IMG/VR virus record: IMGVR_UViG_3300010883_000384
Location: 1 to 25,945 of that record
Strand: one strand, 5' to 3'
Source of the DNA: a virus
Length of the DNA: 25,945 bases
This document shows, piece by piece, positions 1 to 7,194 of this stretch. The stretch's first letter is position 1. Each line of letters opens with the position of its first letter. Below the pieces are notes generated by a model. The model was not told where the DNA came from. It ran no database searches and saw only the letters and a program-made list of their open reading frames with translations. A program made the translations under genes and the position numbers.

Positions 1-632
1 GCTGCTGTGATGGGTGCCGCTGCGATGGGCGGCCCTGCGATGGGCGGCCCTGCGATGGGCGGCCCTGCGATGGGCGGCCCTGCGATGGGCGGCCCTGCGA
101 TGGGCGGCCCTGAGATGGGCGGCCCTGAGAAGGGCGTTGGTGACGGGGTGCTGCCGATGAGGTCAAGCTTGGAAATTGGCGGGTTGTACCCCATGCCTGG
201 GCTGGACCCGAACATGTCGGAGCCGCTCCCAAATGACCCGTTATTGGCCTGGAGCCCCCTCACGTTGAAGTCCTGTATGGGACCCGGCAAGCTGGGGTCC
301 GGCAAGCTGGGGTCCGGCAAAGGCGCACCCCCAAACCCGGCGCTCCCCTCGGTTCGCAGACCCAGACCCGGATCAAGTTCAGTCTTCCAGAGGTCCCCAC
401 TGGGTGTGAGGTCGCTCTGGGATGTTCCAAACTCGCCATAACCCTCCGGGGGGCTGAAGTCTTTGAAGTACTTGTCGTAGAGCTGCCTGCCCTGCCTGAT
501 CAGGCCATCCGAGCCACCCTGTTGGTCCTGGCGGGCCTGAGCAGCCCGTTCCTCATCCTCTCTCCGCTGTTGCATCCTACGAAGTTCTTGGAACTGCCAT
601 TGCTGTGTGAAAGGGCTCTGATAAATAGTCAT
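1..632 (-). CDS. Proline/glycine-rich pentapeptide-repeat virion protein, 3'-truncated by the window edge
   Basis: An open reading frame runs without a stop from ATG at 632 to the left edge, giving about 210 visible residues. It starts one base after the TAA of the preceding gene, and its upstream sequence contains AAGG. The first 45 residues (MTIYQSPFTQQWQFQELRRM...) are charged and Gln/Arg-rich, likely a helix or coiled coil. A Gly/Pro-rich low-complexity part follows, with LPDPS twice and then GPPIS followed by six GPPIA units near the edge. The position after nozzle and internal-protein genes suggests a virion component such as an injected protein, tail appendage or linker. No family is recognised. 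The + strand ORF over the same repeat (7-441) is its antisense shadow. Function is inference; the reading frame is well supported. Confidence 0.75.
   Translation of the reverse strand, partial: MTIYQSPFTQQWQFQELRRMQQRREDEERAAQARQDQQGGSDGLIRQGRQLYDKYFKDFSPPEGYGEFGTSQSDLTPSGDLWKTELDPGLGLRTEGSAGFGGAPLPDPSLPDPSLPGPIQDFNVRGLQANNGSFGSGSDMFGSSPGMGYNPPISKLDLIGSTPSPTPFSGPPISGPPIAGPPIAGPPIAGPPIAGPPIAGPPIAAAPITA
22..126. repeat. 15-bp tandem repeat, 7 copies (GPPIA/GPPIS codons)
   Basis: Unit GCGATGGGCGGCCCT occurs six times without mismatch (22-111), then once with a single change (GAG for GCG, 112-126), followed by a degenerate start of an eighth unit. The length is a multiple of three, so copy-number changes keep the minus-strand frame and add or remove GPPIA pentapeptides. 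Confidence 0.97.
286..320. repeat. 15-bp tandem repeat, 2.3 copies (LPDPS codons)
   Basis: Unit GGCAAGCTGGGGTCC is present at 286-300 and 301-315, followed by GGCAA. On the minus strand it encodes LPDPS LPDPS LPG. It has the same period as the GPPIA repeat in the same gene, so the gene seems prone to 15-bp slippage. Confidence 0.95.
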
Positions 633-633
633 G

Positions 634-1371
634 TTACCTTGGGGTACCTCCAGTGCCTTGCCCTCCCTGGCCCCCGATACCTGTACCGAGAAGCCCTCCG
701 AGCGGGTCTAGAGACGCGCCGGCTTGCATTACAAACCCCAGCGTGTCGAACTCGTTAGTTGCCACCGATGTCCCAGCGCCCATGAGTGGGTTGCCCCCGT
801 AGCCTGCGTTCATCATGCCGGCTTTCTGCAGCTCCCAGTCTCGCTCGCTCATCTGTTCAGCACGGAATGTATTCTCGATATCTTGGAAGCGCTGCTGCCC
901 CGCATACTGCATCTGGTCAACTATCGGAGCCATGCCCATCGCAGCGTTCTGGTACCCTCGCTCGGTGCGGTAGTTGTTCTCGTACAGGTTGGCAGAGACC
1001 CCTGCCCTCGCGTCTGCCATCGCATTGGCAAAGACCCCCGACCCAATACGATTCCCGCCGGCAGACCCCATGATCGGATCCCGCCCGGCACTGGAGACCG
1101 AGCGGTTGACTACGTCCTGCAGGTAGGGGTTGTTCGAGGCGTCTAGGTGGTCGCCACGTACCGTGGCCGCGTACTGCTCTTGGAAGTTCTTGTTGACAAC
1201 GTCGTCCTGTGCGATCCTCTGCATGTCTAGCAGGGACTGCCGTTGTGGGTCGGACATACCTATGTACTGGGCAGTCTCGCCCCACTGATCGACCATGCCA
1301 GCGGTCTTCCTAGTGCCCGCCCTCAGCCACTTGTTGAGCTTTGTTTGCGTTGTGGTAGTAGTGTCAGACAC
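634..1371 (-). CDS. Internal virion / DNA-ejection-type protein (putative)
   Basis: 245 residues from a GTG start directly after the TAG of the upstream gene (TAGGTG), with GAGG about 8 bases before. The protein is Ala/Gly/Gln/Asn-rich. It has an NPYLQDVVNR motif at about residue 81 followed by a long Ala-rich helical stretch and a glycine-rich tail (GGLLGTGIGGQGGQG). From memory, the NPYL-x-D-VV-x-R pattern is common in short-tailed phage proteins encoded next to tail genes and annotated as internal virion or DNA-transfer proteins, but I cannot verify a family name here. The location after the nozzle fits a head-internal or ejected protein. The gly-rich tail and lack of predicted membrane helices are what can be seen directly. 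Confidence 0.6.
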   Translation of the reverse strand: MSDTTTTTQTKLNKWLRAGTRKTAGMVDQWGETAQYIGMSDPQRQSLLDMQRIAQDDVVNKNFQEQYAATVRGDHLDASNNPYLQDVVNRSVSSAGRDPIMGSAGGNRIGSGVFANAMADARAGVSANLYENNYRTERGYQNAAMGMAPIVDQMQYAGQQRFQDIENTFRAEQMSERDWELQKAGMMNAGYGGNPLMGAGTSVATNEFDTLGFVMQAGASLDPLGGLLGTGIGGQGGQGTGGTPR

Positions 1372-1815
1372 CTAGAGCACCTCGATGTAGTTCACGGACA
1401 CAGGCTCCGCTGAGAGTATCTTGGACCAGCCGGGCCTGCCTCGGAACTCAATTTGGTGGCATTCCTGGCCCTTGGCGAACTGCCTGATCCCGTCCCATGC
1501 GATGTTGATCCAGGTTGCCAGATCCTGCCCGCCCATCGCGGGGAAGCTCAGAACCTTCACGCCTGTAGGATGCACATCGACCCGCGCGACGAGACAGGCG
1601 AGCACCTGCGATGCGGCAGAGTCCCAGATGACGAACGTCTGCAGGTAGTCCTGTTCTATCCCCTCCCGGATGTGGTCAATGCTTGTGCGTGACGACACCA
1701 TGCCATGGTCAAGCGCAGGCTCAAGGATACCCGAGAGCACCGACCACTCCTTCAGAGCGTGCTCGGTCGTGAGCAGGGTGAACCTCAGCTCGGGAGGGGA
1801 GAGTTCTGCGCTCAT
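1372..1815 (-). CDS. GNAT-like small phage protein
   Basis: 147 residues from ATG at 1815, which overlaps the upstream stop as ATGA and has AAGAGG four bases before it. An in-frame ATG further upstream (1863) is less likely because it lies inside the previous gene. The order of elements resembles GNAT-fold phage proteins: a strand pair (TFVIWDSAASQVLACLVARV), a GGQDLATW helix start, then a helix and CHQIEFRGRPGWSKIL, where R-G/x-GW-x-K-x-L resembles the end of the acetyl-CoA fold. No intact RxxGxG/A loop is obvious, so an active acetyltransferase is doubtful. Similar proteins sit among tail and internal virion genes of podoviruses. The role remains inferred. Confidence 0.5.
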   Translation of the reverse strand: MSAELSPPELRFTLLTTEHALKEWSVLSGILEPALDHGMVSSRTSIDHIREGIEQDYLQTFVIWDSAASQVLACLVARVDVHPTGVKVLSFPAMGGQDLATWINIAWDGIRQFAKGQECHQIEFRGRPGWSKILSAEPVSVNYIEVL

Positions 1816-2432
1816 GGGGCCTCTTGTGTGTCTGCGATCAGGTAGATATCCCAGCTCAGCCACGTCGAAGCGTTCGCCTCCAGCGTGACATCCGCGTCCT
1901 CACCAATGTAGTAGAGCCTGACCGCACTGGGGCCTGTGGACCCAGCAGGGTCAATCTTGAAGAGCGGGGAAGCGGTCCCGTGCGCCGCGAACGAGATCAC
2001 GAACCCTGTGCCGTAGCTAGGTACAACGGTGGCAGGGGGGTCAAGCACGGAGGTCCCGACGCCCCCGGCAAAGAACTTTGACGTGGCGGTCGAGTTGCTG
2101 AAGCGGAATTGTGCCAGCACCCGGGCGGCCCAGTGGAGCCCAGACGGCGGCGCGGACAAGGTGGAGAAGTCCAGCTCATCCGCGACAAGGTCGTAGAACC
2201 CGAGGTTGTCCTCGATGACGGTGTGTAGCAGGGTGGCGTGTATCCAGTTGGACGCACCTGTCCCCACCTGCGCGACACCTCCCGTCGCGGTGACCAAGCC
2301 CGAGTAGGTGAGACGCGCGTCGGTCTCCACATCCTCCACGAACCCACCGATGGACACGAGGTAGTCCGAAATCTGGCGGCGATGCTCTACGGCATCGTCC
2401 CAGAAAGCCGGGGGGCTGGGCGCGAATATCAC
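1812..2432 (-). CDS. Hypothetical structural-module protein
   Basis: 206 residues starting at GTG (2432), which overlaps the nozzle stop as GTGA. The sequence is rich in beta-formers and small residues (Thr, Ser, Ala, Gly) with alternating hydrophobic strands and ends with WDIYLIADTQ. The first 30 residues contain FWDDAVEHRRQISDYL, a probable helix. No catalytic motif, Cys cluster, signal peptide or membrane segment is visible. Overlap with the nozzle gene upstream and the GNAT-like gene downstream suggests co-expression as a tail or appendage component. I do not recognise the family. Confidence 0.65.
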   Translation of the reverse strand: MIFAPSPPAFWDDAVEHRRQISDYLVSIGGFVEDVETDARLTYSGLVTATGGVAQVGTGASNWIHATLLHTVIEDNLGFYDLVADELDFSTLSAPPSGLHWAARVLAQFRFSNSTATSKFFAGGVGTSVLDPPATVVPSYGTGFVISFAAHGTASPLFKIDPAGSTGPSAVRLYYIGEDADVTLEANASTWLSWDIYLIADTQEAP

Positions 2433-4036
2433 CGTGTGCCCCCCGACACAACCACGGGCTCGAACCCGCGGAATTGTGTGACGAACCCATTGAAGAAGAA
2501 GAACGGGCGCAGGTAGCGCCCCTGAATTCTGTACGGGATGCGCCCGAGTGTGTTGATGCCTGTGATCTTCGCCATTTCCGAGGGGGCCTTTCCGGGCAGG
2601 AGCCTGGCCTCAACACTCATCTGTATATCACTCGGGTCAGACACCGACCCGAAGACGGGTCTCACGTTTCGCAGAAGGACCCGCGCGGAAGAGGCCTGGT
2701 CTGCAAAGTCACCACCACCAATCTTCCCCTGCAGTGGAGCGCCCGAGTTGGTGAACCCATAGGGTTGATGGTCTGCCTGCGGGAACCCGATCAGGATCTC
2801 GTCTACCCCTGTCTGAGTCAGAGTATTTAGAACCACACTCCCCAAGTTGGGGGCTACGGTGCTGTCCATGTTTCTGGAACCGTAGTCACCCGGCACAGGG
2901 TCCGTGGTCTTGTTCGTGTCCATGGTGTCTGCAGTAATAGGGATAGTGGTGCCGATCCAGTCGAGTGTCACCGTGAGACGGGTCCACCTCTGCAGGTCGG
3001 CGTGGTATCCGTACACCCTCCCAGGCCCCACGCCCGGGAAGTTCCACCATATGGTCCTCCGCTCTGGGTCGTAGGCGACAGACGTGACATTCGTGACTGA
3101 CTCCATGTCAGTCCCGACCTCGTCCCGCCAGAAACGGTCAATCTTCTCCAGTCCGATGGGCCGCACGCTAGCGCCGTCGCAGGACATCCAGCCGGCCTCG
3201 GACGGGAAGTAGGTGAGACCTCCCACGGAGATCGCCCCTCCGGTGGCAATACACCCGCGGTGGCTGTCCACCTTTCGGAACTCGAAGATGTTTGAACCTC
3301 CAACGAAGTCCATCCTCCACACCTCCCGCTCCCGGAAGACAAGTGCGTACTCGCGCGAGGGGACGAGGGAGGTGATGCGCCCACCACTCCCCTGCAGCAC
3401 CTGGAAGTCACTCAGCACGTCAGTCGCTGCGGCAGTGCCCACCAGAGGCCAGAGCAGTGGGTTGCCCTGGGCAGACCAGTGCAGACCCCCCTCCTGCCTG
3501 CCGTAGGCAGCCGATAGGTCTATGTCTCCAAGGACGTAGAACCCTCGAAAGATCATCGAGACGTTGGCACTGGGCACTGACACGCTGCCGGTGGTCAGTG
3601 TGTTGTTAAGGATAGGCAGGAAGGCCGCGCCTGCGTTGGTCGTGTACACCGCACCGTTGCCAACACCCGGTGTAGCAAGTATCAGACCCGGAGGGGTTCC
3701 ACTCGGCGGCTCGTACTGGCTGAACGTCCACCGCCCAGAGTCCGACAGGGCCGTCATTGTAGGGGTGACGTCCGTGAAGGGCTGCCCATTGCGTGACAGG
3801 TAGGCGTTGCTGCTGGTGCCCGCCGCCATCCACTGGGTCCCGCCTCCAGCGGAAAGACGCCCATTGCCGTACCCACGCACAGTGTCAGAGATTACGTCCG
3901 CGGTATCTAGGTCCACCGCCGAAAGCCCGTGCATGGATGTGTAGCCGTTTGAAGTAGCTACTACATTGTCCGCGATACGCACGCCAGGGAGCATCACCTC
4001 TGCCTGGTCAGGTATCCATTCGCCTACGGGCTGCAT
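2429..4036 (-). CDS. Tail nozzle / tail tubular protein B-like beta-propeller
   Basis: 535 residues, ATG at 4036, six bases after the adaptor stop with TGAGG as ribosome site. It is dominated by short beta-strand repeats with Trp/Gly turns typical of podovirus nozzle or DNA-stabilisation proteins (T7 gp12 / P22 gp10 type). Examples are LHWSAQGNPLLWP near residue 185, SREYALVFREREVWRMDF near 227, and the block IATGGAISVGGLTYFPSEAGW near 265. These proteins form the hexameric lower tail tube that closes the portal channel. The gene order adaptor then nozzle agrees. The similarity is from recalled family features, not a search. The last codons overlap the next gene. Confidence 0.8.
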   Translation of the reverse strand: MQPVGEWIPDQAEVMLPGVRIADNVVATSNGYTSMHGLSAVDLDTADVISDTVRGYGNGRLSAGGGTQWMAAGTSSNAYLSRNGQPFTDVTPTMTALSDSGRWTFSQYEPPSGTPPGLILATPGVGNGAVYTTNAGAAFLPILNNTLTTGSVSVPSANVSMIFRGFYVLGDIDLSAAYGRQEGGLHWSAQGNPLLWPLVGTAAATDVLSDFQVLQGSGGRITSLVPSREYALVFREREVWRMDFVGGSNIFEFRKVDSHRGCIATGGAISVGGLTYFPSEAGWMSCDGASVRPIGLEKIDRFWRDEVGTDMESVTNVTSVAYDPERRTIWWNFPGVGPGRVYGYHADLQRWTRLTVTLDWIGTTIPITADTMDTNKTTDPVPGDYGSRNMDSTVAPNLGSVVLNTLTQTGVDEILIGFPQADHQPYGFTNSGAPLQGKIGGGDFADQASSARVLLRNVRPVFGSVSDPSDIQMSVEARLLPGKAPSEMAKITGINTLGRIPYRIQGRYLRPFFFFNGFVTQFRGFEPVVVSGGTR

Positions 4037-4042
4037 GTGGCC

Positions 4043-4723
4043 TCACGAGTAATGTATGAAAGCGCCATCATCGACCGCACCTGACTTGCGCTCCCGCAGA
4101 CCGGGTCGATACCGGGCACGGGCATCCGCGCTCTGCAGGGCTGCCTTGGTGGCCTCATAGAAACTGGACCACTTCTGTGTGGCCCCATCGTCTGAGAAGA
4201 ACTCAGTGGCTTTCTTGAGCACTGCATAGAGGTAGAGGTTCGGCTCCTTCAGCAGCAGCGCGTTGCTAGACGTAGGGACGCTTGGGACCAGAGCAAGCAC
4301 GTTTCCGTAGTACACCAGTGAGTACACATATGCAGCGTCGGGTATTGGGCCAAGCTGGAACACCCCACCGAGGCGGGTGTACACCATGGGGAACCCTGAG
4401 ACCGTGTTGCGCCCCGCCTCATAGAACGATCTCGGGTCCATGTACTCCAACACCCTGGACCTGCCAGAGGTGTTCTCCACTGTGAAGACGACCGTCTCGA
4501 TGAAGTCAGTGGGTTCGGCGAACTCTGCCACTCCAGACGCAAGGGTGCCCCCTAGCGCACTCGACTTGATCATGAGGTCAAGCCGCACGTCCTTCCTGAA
4601 GTCCGCTTCCGCAAGTTGGACAAAGAGCGAGATGTCACTGCTAAGCAGATCCTCGTTCTCCAGGTAGCTAGAGACCGAATCCGAGAGGGTCGAGTAGTCA
4701 ATGATCTGTACCGGGTTCGCCAT
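4043..4723 (-). CDS. Head-to-tail adaptor protein (T7 gp11 / P22 gp4-like)
   Basis: 226 residues, ATG at 4721-4723 preceded by CAGGGGGG. N-terminal DYSTLSDSVSSYLENEDL is followed by an acidic helix (LFVQLAEADFRKDVRLDLM), the beta-segment GVAEFAEPTDFIETVVF, and a late YYGNVLALVPS... NLYLYAVLKKATEFF region. This order (helical entry, beta core with P-x-DF, C-terminal helix) is what I recall for podovirus adaptor or gatekeeper proteins that form the ring between portal and nozzle. Its place immediately upstream of the nozzle gene supports that. The C-terminal 30 residues are basic and Arg-rich. Confidence in role is moderate to high. Confidence 0.75.
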   Translation of the reverse strand: MANPVQIIDYSTLSDSVSSYLENEDLLSSDISLFVQLAEADFRKDVRLDLMIKSSALGGTLASGVAEFAEPTDFIETVVFTVENTSGRSRVLEYMDPRSFYEAGRNTVSGFPMVYTRLGGVFQLGPIPDAAYVYSLVYYGNVLALVPSVPTSSNALLLKEPNLYLYAVLKKATEFFSDDGATQKWSSFYEATKAALQSADARARYRPGLRERKSGAVDDGAFIHYS

Positions 4724-4752
4724 CTACACCCCCCTGCCGTGTCTCGTGAGGG

Positions 4753-4983
4753 TCACTTCTTCGGCCTCCCCATGTAGTCCTTGGACGACCTGTCGAAAGC
4801 CCTGGCACCAGCCAAGGCCTCAGATTTCATACGGCGTTGGTCGTCCATGGTGGGCGACAGTTTGTCACTGCGCGGGTTGATGGGGGGTCGAGGACCTGTG
4901 AGCTTGGACTTTTTCGAAGGTGTCTTCTTGTACTTGTCAACCTTCTGACCCTTCACCCAGACGCCGCCTTTGGGGTCTGCCAC
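4753..4983 (-). CDS. Small basic structural-module protein
   Basis: 76 residues from GTG at 4983, which shares one base with the upstream TAG (TAGTG); GGAGG lies about 7 bases before. It is strongly basic (many Lys/Arg: KGQKVDKYKKTPSKKSKL) and proline-containing, with a short possible helix (DDQRRMKSEALAGARAF) in the second half. No Cys or membrane segment. Such peptides next to head-completion genes could be minor head or DNA-contacting proteins, but this is inference. No family recognised. Confidence 0.65.
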   Translation of the reverse strand: MADPKGGVWVKGQKVDKYKKTPSKKSKLTGPRPPINPRSDKLSPTMDDQRRMKSEALAGARAFDRSSKDYMGRPKK

Positions 4984-5333
4984 TAGAGCCTCCCTCCTGC
5001 AGTACGCAGTTGGGTGTAGTCCCGGTCATTCAACTTCTTCATCAGGCGGGACTTGTCCTCGTCGTTCCACCGATACATGTTCGGCCCATCGTTGAGCATC
5101 CAATCCTCCACGAGACTCAGGGGTATGCTGGCTACCCGAACTTGGCTTGCGCCCCCCCACAGAGAGCTAGTGCTGCGCTCTGTGTTCAAAAACGAGCTGT
5201 TGAGCCTGAGTGCCTGCTCCAGGTCGTCACCGTGGTGACGCTGCCGGGCGAGGGTATCCCCCGTCACAGGGTCTATCTTCACCTGGCGCTCCAGTAGATC
5301 CCCAGGCTCTCCTGCGGCTTGCCACCCGTTCAC
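4983..5333 (-). CDS. Conserved head-module protein of unknown function
   Basis: 116 residues from GTG at 5333, overlapping the upstream stop as GTGA. The longer open frame to 5447 runs inside the previous gene and is not needed. The N-terminal half is polar and charged (ERQVKIDPVTGDTLARQRHH). The C-terminal half has the pattern SIPLSLVEDWMLNDG ... NDEDKSRLMKKLNDRDYTQLRTAGGRL. From memory, an ending of this kind (IPLS-hh-EDW, then a helix, NDxDYxxLRTxxGRL) is common in small proteins near the tail adaptor of short-tailed phages. Function is not known to me; a minor head or adaptor-associated role would fit the position. Confidence 0.7.
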   Translation of the reverse strand: MNGWQAAGEPGDLLERQVKIDPVTGDTLARQRHHGDDLEQALRLNSSFLNTERSTSSLWGGASQVRVASIPLSLVEDWMLNDGPNMYRWNDEDKSRLMKKLNDRDYTQLRTAGGRL

Positions 5334-5707
5334 GCGATGCTCCGGGTCAGACAGAAGTAGAGGAACTGCGTGTTCGCGAGAGTACCCTTGATGGCGATGT
5401 ACCTGGGGAGCGGACCCGGAACCTGCACCATAAGGCTCGCCGTGCATACATAGGTCGTGTTCAAGGCGTAGCTTACGAGCGGCAGGGTGGTTGCATCTAC
5501 GGGGCTCAAAAGGGTGTCCCCGCCGTCAACCTTCATACCGCGAACCTCTATAGCCCCCACAGCACCGACTGCTACGATGAGGTCATCCATAGAGCTTGTG
5601 TCTATCCAATGCGGGTAGTAGTCCCCTGCCACCACAAGCAAACCATCCCCAAGCGGGCTGGCTAGCACACTGTTGTGGGTCTCTAGTTTTCTCGATTTAT
5701 TGGGCAT
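5330..5707 (-). CDS. Small beta-rich head protein (putative head decoration/fibre)
   Basis: 125 residues from ATG at 5707, one base after the upstream TAG. Upstream in-frame starts would lie wholly inside the previous gene. It begins MPNKSRKLETHNSVL, and the rest is mainly short beta strands with Gly/Asp turns (LLVVAGDYYPHW, LIVAVGAVGAIEVRG, YIAIKG). The final residues FLYFCLTRSIA are hydrophobic. Placement two genes after the capsid gene, and similar size to the next gene upstream, suggest a capsid-surface decoration or head-fibre component. There is no direct evidence for that. Confidence 0.6.
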   Translation of the reverse strand: MPNKSRKLETHNSVLASPLGDGLLVVAGDYYPHWIDTSSMDDLIVAVGAVGAIEVRGMKVDGGDTLLSPVDATTLPLVSYALNTTYVCTASLMVQVPGPLPRYIAIKGTLANTQFLYFCLTRSIA

Positions 5708-5708
5708 G

Positions 5709-6026
5709 CTACTGGATGCTCCTGTGGATGTTTCTATGCAAGGTTGTCGAGGACACGAGACACTTGAAGTCAAATGACTTCGGTATTGGCGACTGGAACT
5801 GCTGCATAACCAAAGTGTTGGCGAATATTGTGTTGCCCCATATAGTCCTGAACGCAACAATGGTAGAAGCAAAATCGTCAAGATCCGGGGCCAAGCCCAC
5901 CTGCACAATCAATCCAGCGTCCAAGTTCAAGGTGCAGGAATCACACGCAGATGTGTCAATGCGCCGCTGAGTGTTTGCGTCCATGGGAACGCCTAGAGCG
6001 CTATGCGTGCGGACTTTTAGAGGCAT
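5709..6026 (-). CDS. Small protein downstream of major capsid (putative decoration protein)
   Basis: 105 residues from ATG at 6026, preceded by GAGGG with about 5 bases spacing; a second ATG at 5984 has a weaker site. The frame extends upstream into the capsid gene, but no ribosome site supports that. It contains RIDTSACDSCTLNLDAG, a CxxC pair at about residues 28-31 that is not matched by another CxxC, then beta-rich LIVQVGLAPDLDDF and TIWGNTIFANTLVMQQF. It resembles its downstream neighbour in size and strand-rich composition. Role as a capsid accessory protein is inferred from position only. Confidence 0.6.
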   Translation of the reverse strand: MPLKVRTHSALGVPMDANTQRRIDTSACDSCTLNLDAGLIVQVGLAPDLDDFASTIVAFRTIWGNTIFANTLVMQQFQSPIPKSFDFKCLVSSTTLHRNIHRSIQ

Positions 6027-6081
6027 GAGACCCTCGGGTTGGAGGGGGGCAGGGAGCAGATCACTACCCCCCTCCGTAAAC

Positions 6082-6099
6082 CCGGTTCCAGAGAACCGG
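6082..6099 (-). terminator. Hairpin immediately after the major capsid gene
   Basis: A 7-bp perfect stem CCGGTTC/GAACCGG with a 4-base loop begins one base after the capsid TGA on the minus strand. It is followed by GTTTACGG rather than a strong U-run, so it is at best a weak terminator or an RNA-processing/3'-protection hairpin that lowers expression of downstream genes relative to capsid. Confidence 0.5.
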
Positions 6100-6100
6100 A

Positions 6101-7171
6101 TCAGTTTGCGTTGGTGAGAATCATCGCGTGGGCTCTGGGGTTGCACACCTCCAGGGTCCACTCCACCAACAGCTCGCGCCGGATAGAGTCCCCGCTCTTA
6201 GCCAGGTCGAACTGCTGCCACGGTCGCAGGTACGCGACCTTGAGGTACTCGGGATCGATCAGGAAGACCTTCCCGTCCTGCAGCTCAGCGGCGGTGTACC
6301 CCTCCGTACCCGCAGCACCCGTAGATCGGATGTGCCTGGACGGGACCACGTTCAGTGTGCCGAAGTTCGACATATACACGTCTGCGGTGGCGTAGATCGT
6401 GCGACTTGCGCGATCCGTCCGCATGGTGCTGTCCGCGCCCACGTTGCCGACCCCGTCGAAGGTTGAGATCAGGGTCTTGATCGTAGGCCCGGCGACGATG
6501 AGCGTCGGCTTGCCTCCGTTGTCCCATGCGTTCTCGACAGCATCGTCGATGTCGGTCTGGGCCATAGTCCCAGGGACCCCAAGTTCTGACCCAGAGCCCC
6601 AGATGTTGTTCCCGTCGTTCGTGCCCACGCTGGCCGCCGGGGAGGCGTTCGTGACCACCGAGTTGCCAGGCGAGGCGTCTGCCGGGAGAGTCATGAAAGA
6701 CATGAGAGGCCCAGCCACCCGTGTCGGGGAACTCCCGGTACTTGCATTCTTCGCCAGATTGACCGCCGAGATCGAGTAGTCCACGTCGTTCTTCAGAGAC
6801 CGTGCCTTGATCGCAGACTGGTAGGCCATCTCGCTGTCGCGACCCGCCTTGTCCACAACCTCGGTGGTCCCAGTCACCCGCACCGCTTTGGTGCTGATCT
6901 GGGTGTAGTTGCCGAGGCGTGTTGCCCCTGCCCCATCGGTGAATGTGATCGAGTCGTCACCCTCCGCAACCGAGTTGGACCCGGGCGTGTCGAGGGTGTC
7001 TGTCAACCACTCATGCAGAACCCCCGTCGCTGTCGTCGAGCCTGCAGCCGTGAGAATAGGCGATTCTGTAGGGTCGATGTTGTAGATGATATCCGAGAGA
7101 TCCTCTCGGGCACCACCTACCTCTCCGAGCCCCTGCCGGACCTGATTGGTGCTATATGATCTATTAGGCAT
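6101..7171 (-). CDS. Major capsid protein, HK97 fold, DUF5309/SU10-type
   Basis: 356 residues, ATG at 7171. The N-terminal block REDLSDIIYNIDPTESPIL (residues 23-41) followed by HEWLTDTLDTPG is characteristic of the DUF5309-type major head proteins of tailed phages. Later features agree: TQISTKAVRVTGTTEVVDKAG (about 90-110), a helical AYQSAIKARSLKNDVDYSI (spine-like helix), and the C-terminal VAYLRPWQQFDLAKSGDS ... LLVEWTLEVCNPRAHAMI. It assembles the icosahedral shell around the scaffold. It follows the scaffold gene by 23 bases and is followed by a hairpin. The start lacks a clear Shine-Dalgarno sequence; its leader is AT-rich. Confidence 0.9.
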   Translation of the reverse strand: MPNRSYSTNQVRQGLGEVGGAREDLSDIIYNIDPTESPILTAAGSTTATGVLHEWLTDTLDTPGSNSVAEGDDSITFTDGAGATRLGNYTQISTKAVRVTGTTEVVDKAGRDSEMAYQSAIKARSLKNDVDYSISAVNLAKNASTGSSPTRVAGPLMSFMTLPADASPGNSVVTNASPAASVGTNDGNNIWGSGSELGVPGTMAQTDIDDAVENAWDNGGKPTLIVAGPTIKTLISTFDGVGNVGADSTMRTDRASRTIYATADVYMSNFGTLNVVPSRHIRSTGAAGTEGYTAAELQDGKVFLIDPEYLKVAYLRPWQQFDLAKSGDSIRRELLVEWTLEVCNPRAHAMILTNAN

Positions 7172-7194
7172 ACTAAATTAGTCCATGATGTTAG

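Noticed and set aside
7-441. + strand ORF with MGGPA repeats (collagen-like)
   Set aside because: It is antisense to the minus-strand frame that is open to the window edge, joined to its neighbour and in the operon direction. The repeat alone keeps both strands open.
2440-2480. tRNA T-arm-like GGGTTCGAGCCC on the minus strand, possible tRNA or attP
   Set aside because: It lies in codons of the nozzle C-terminus (RGFEP). No cloverleaf, acceptor stem or CCA can be built around it, and no integrase is present.
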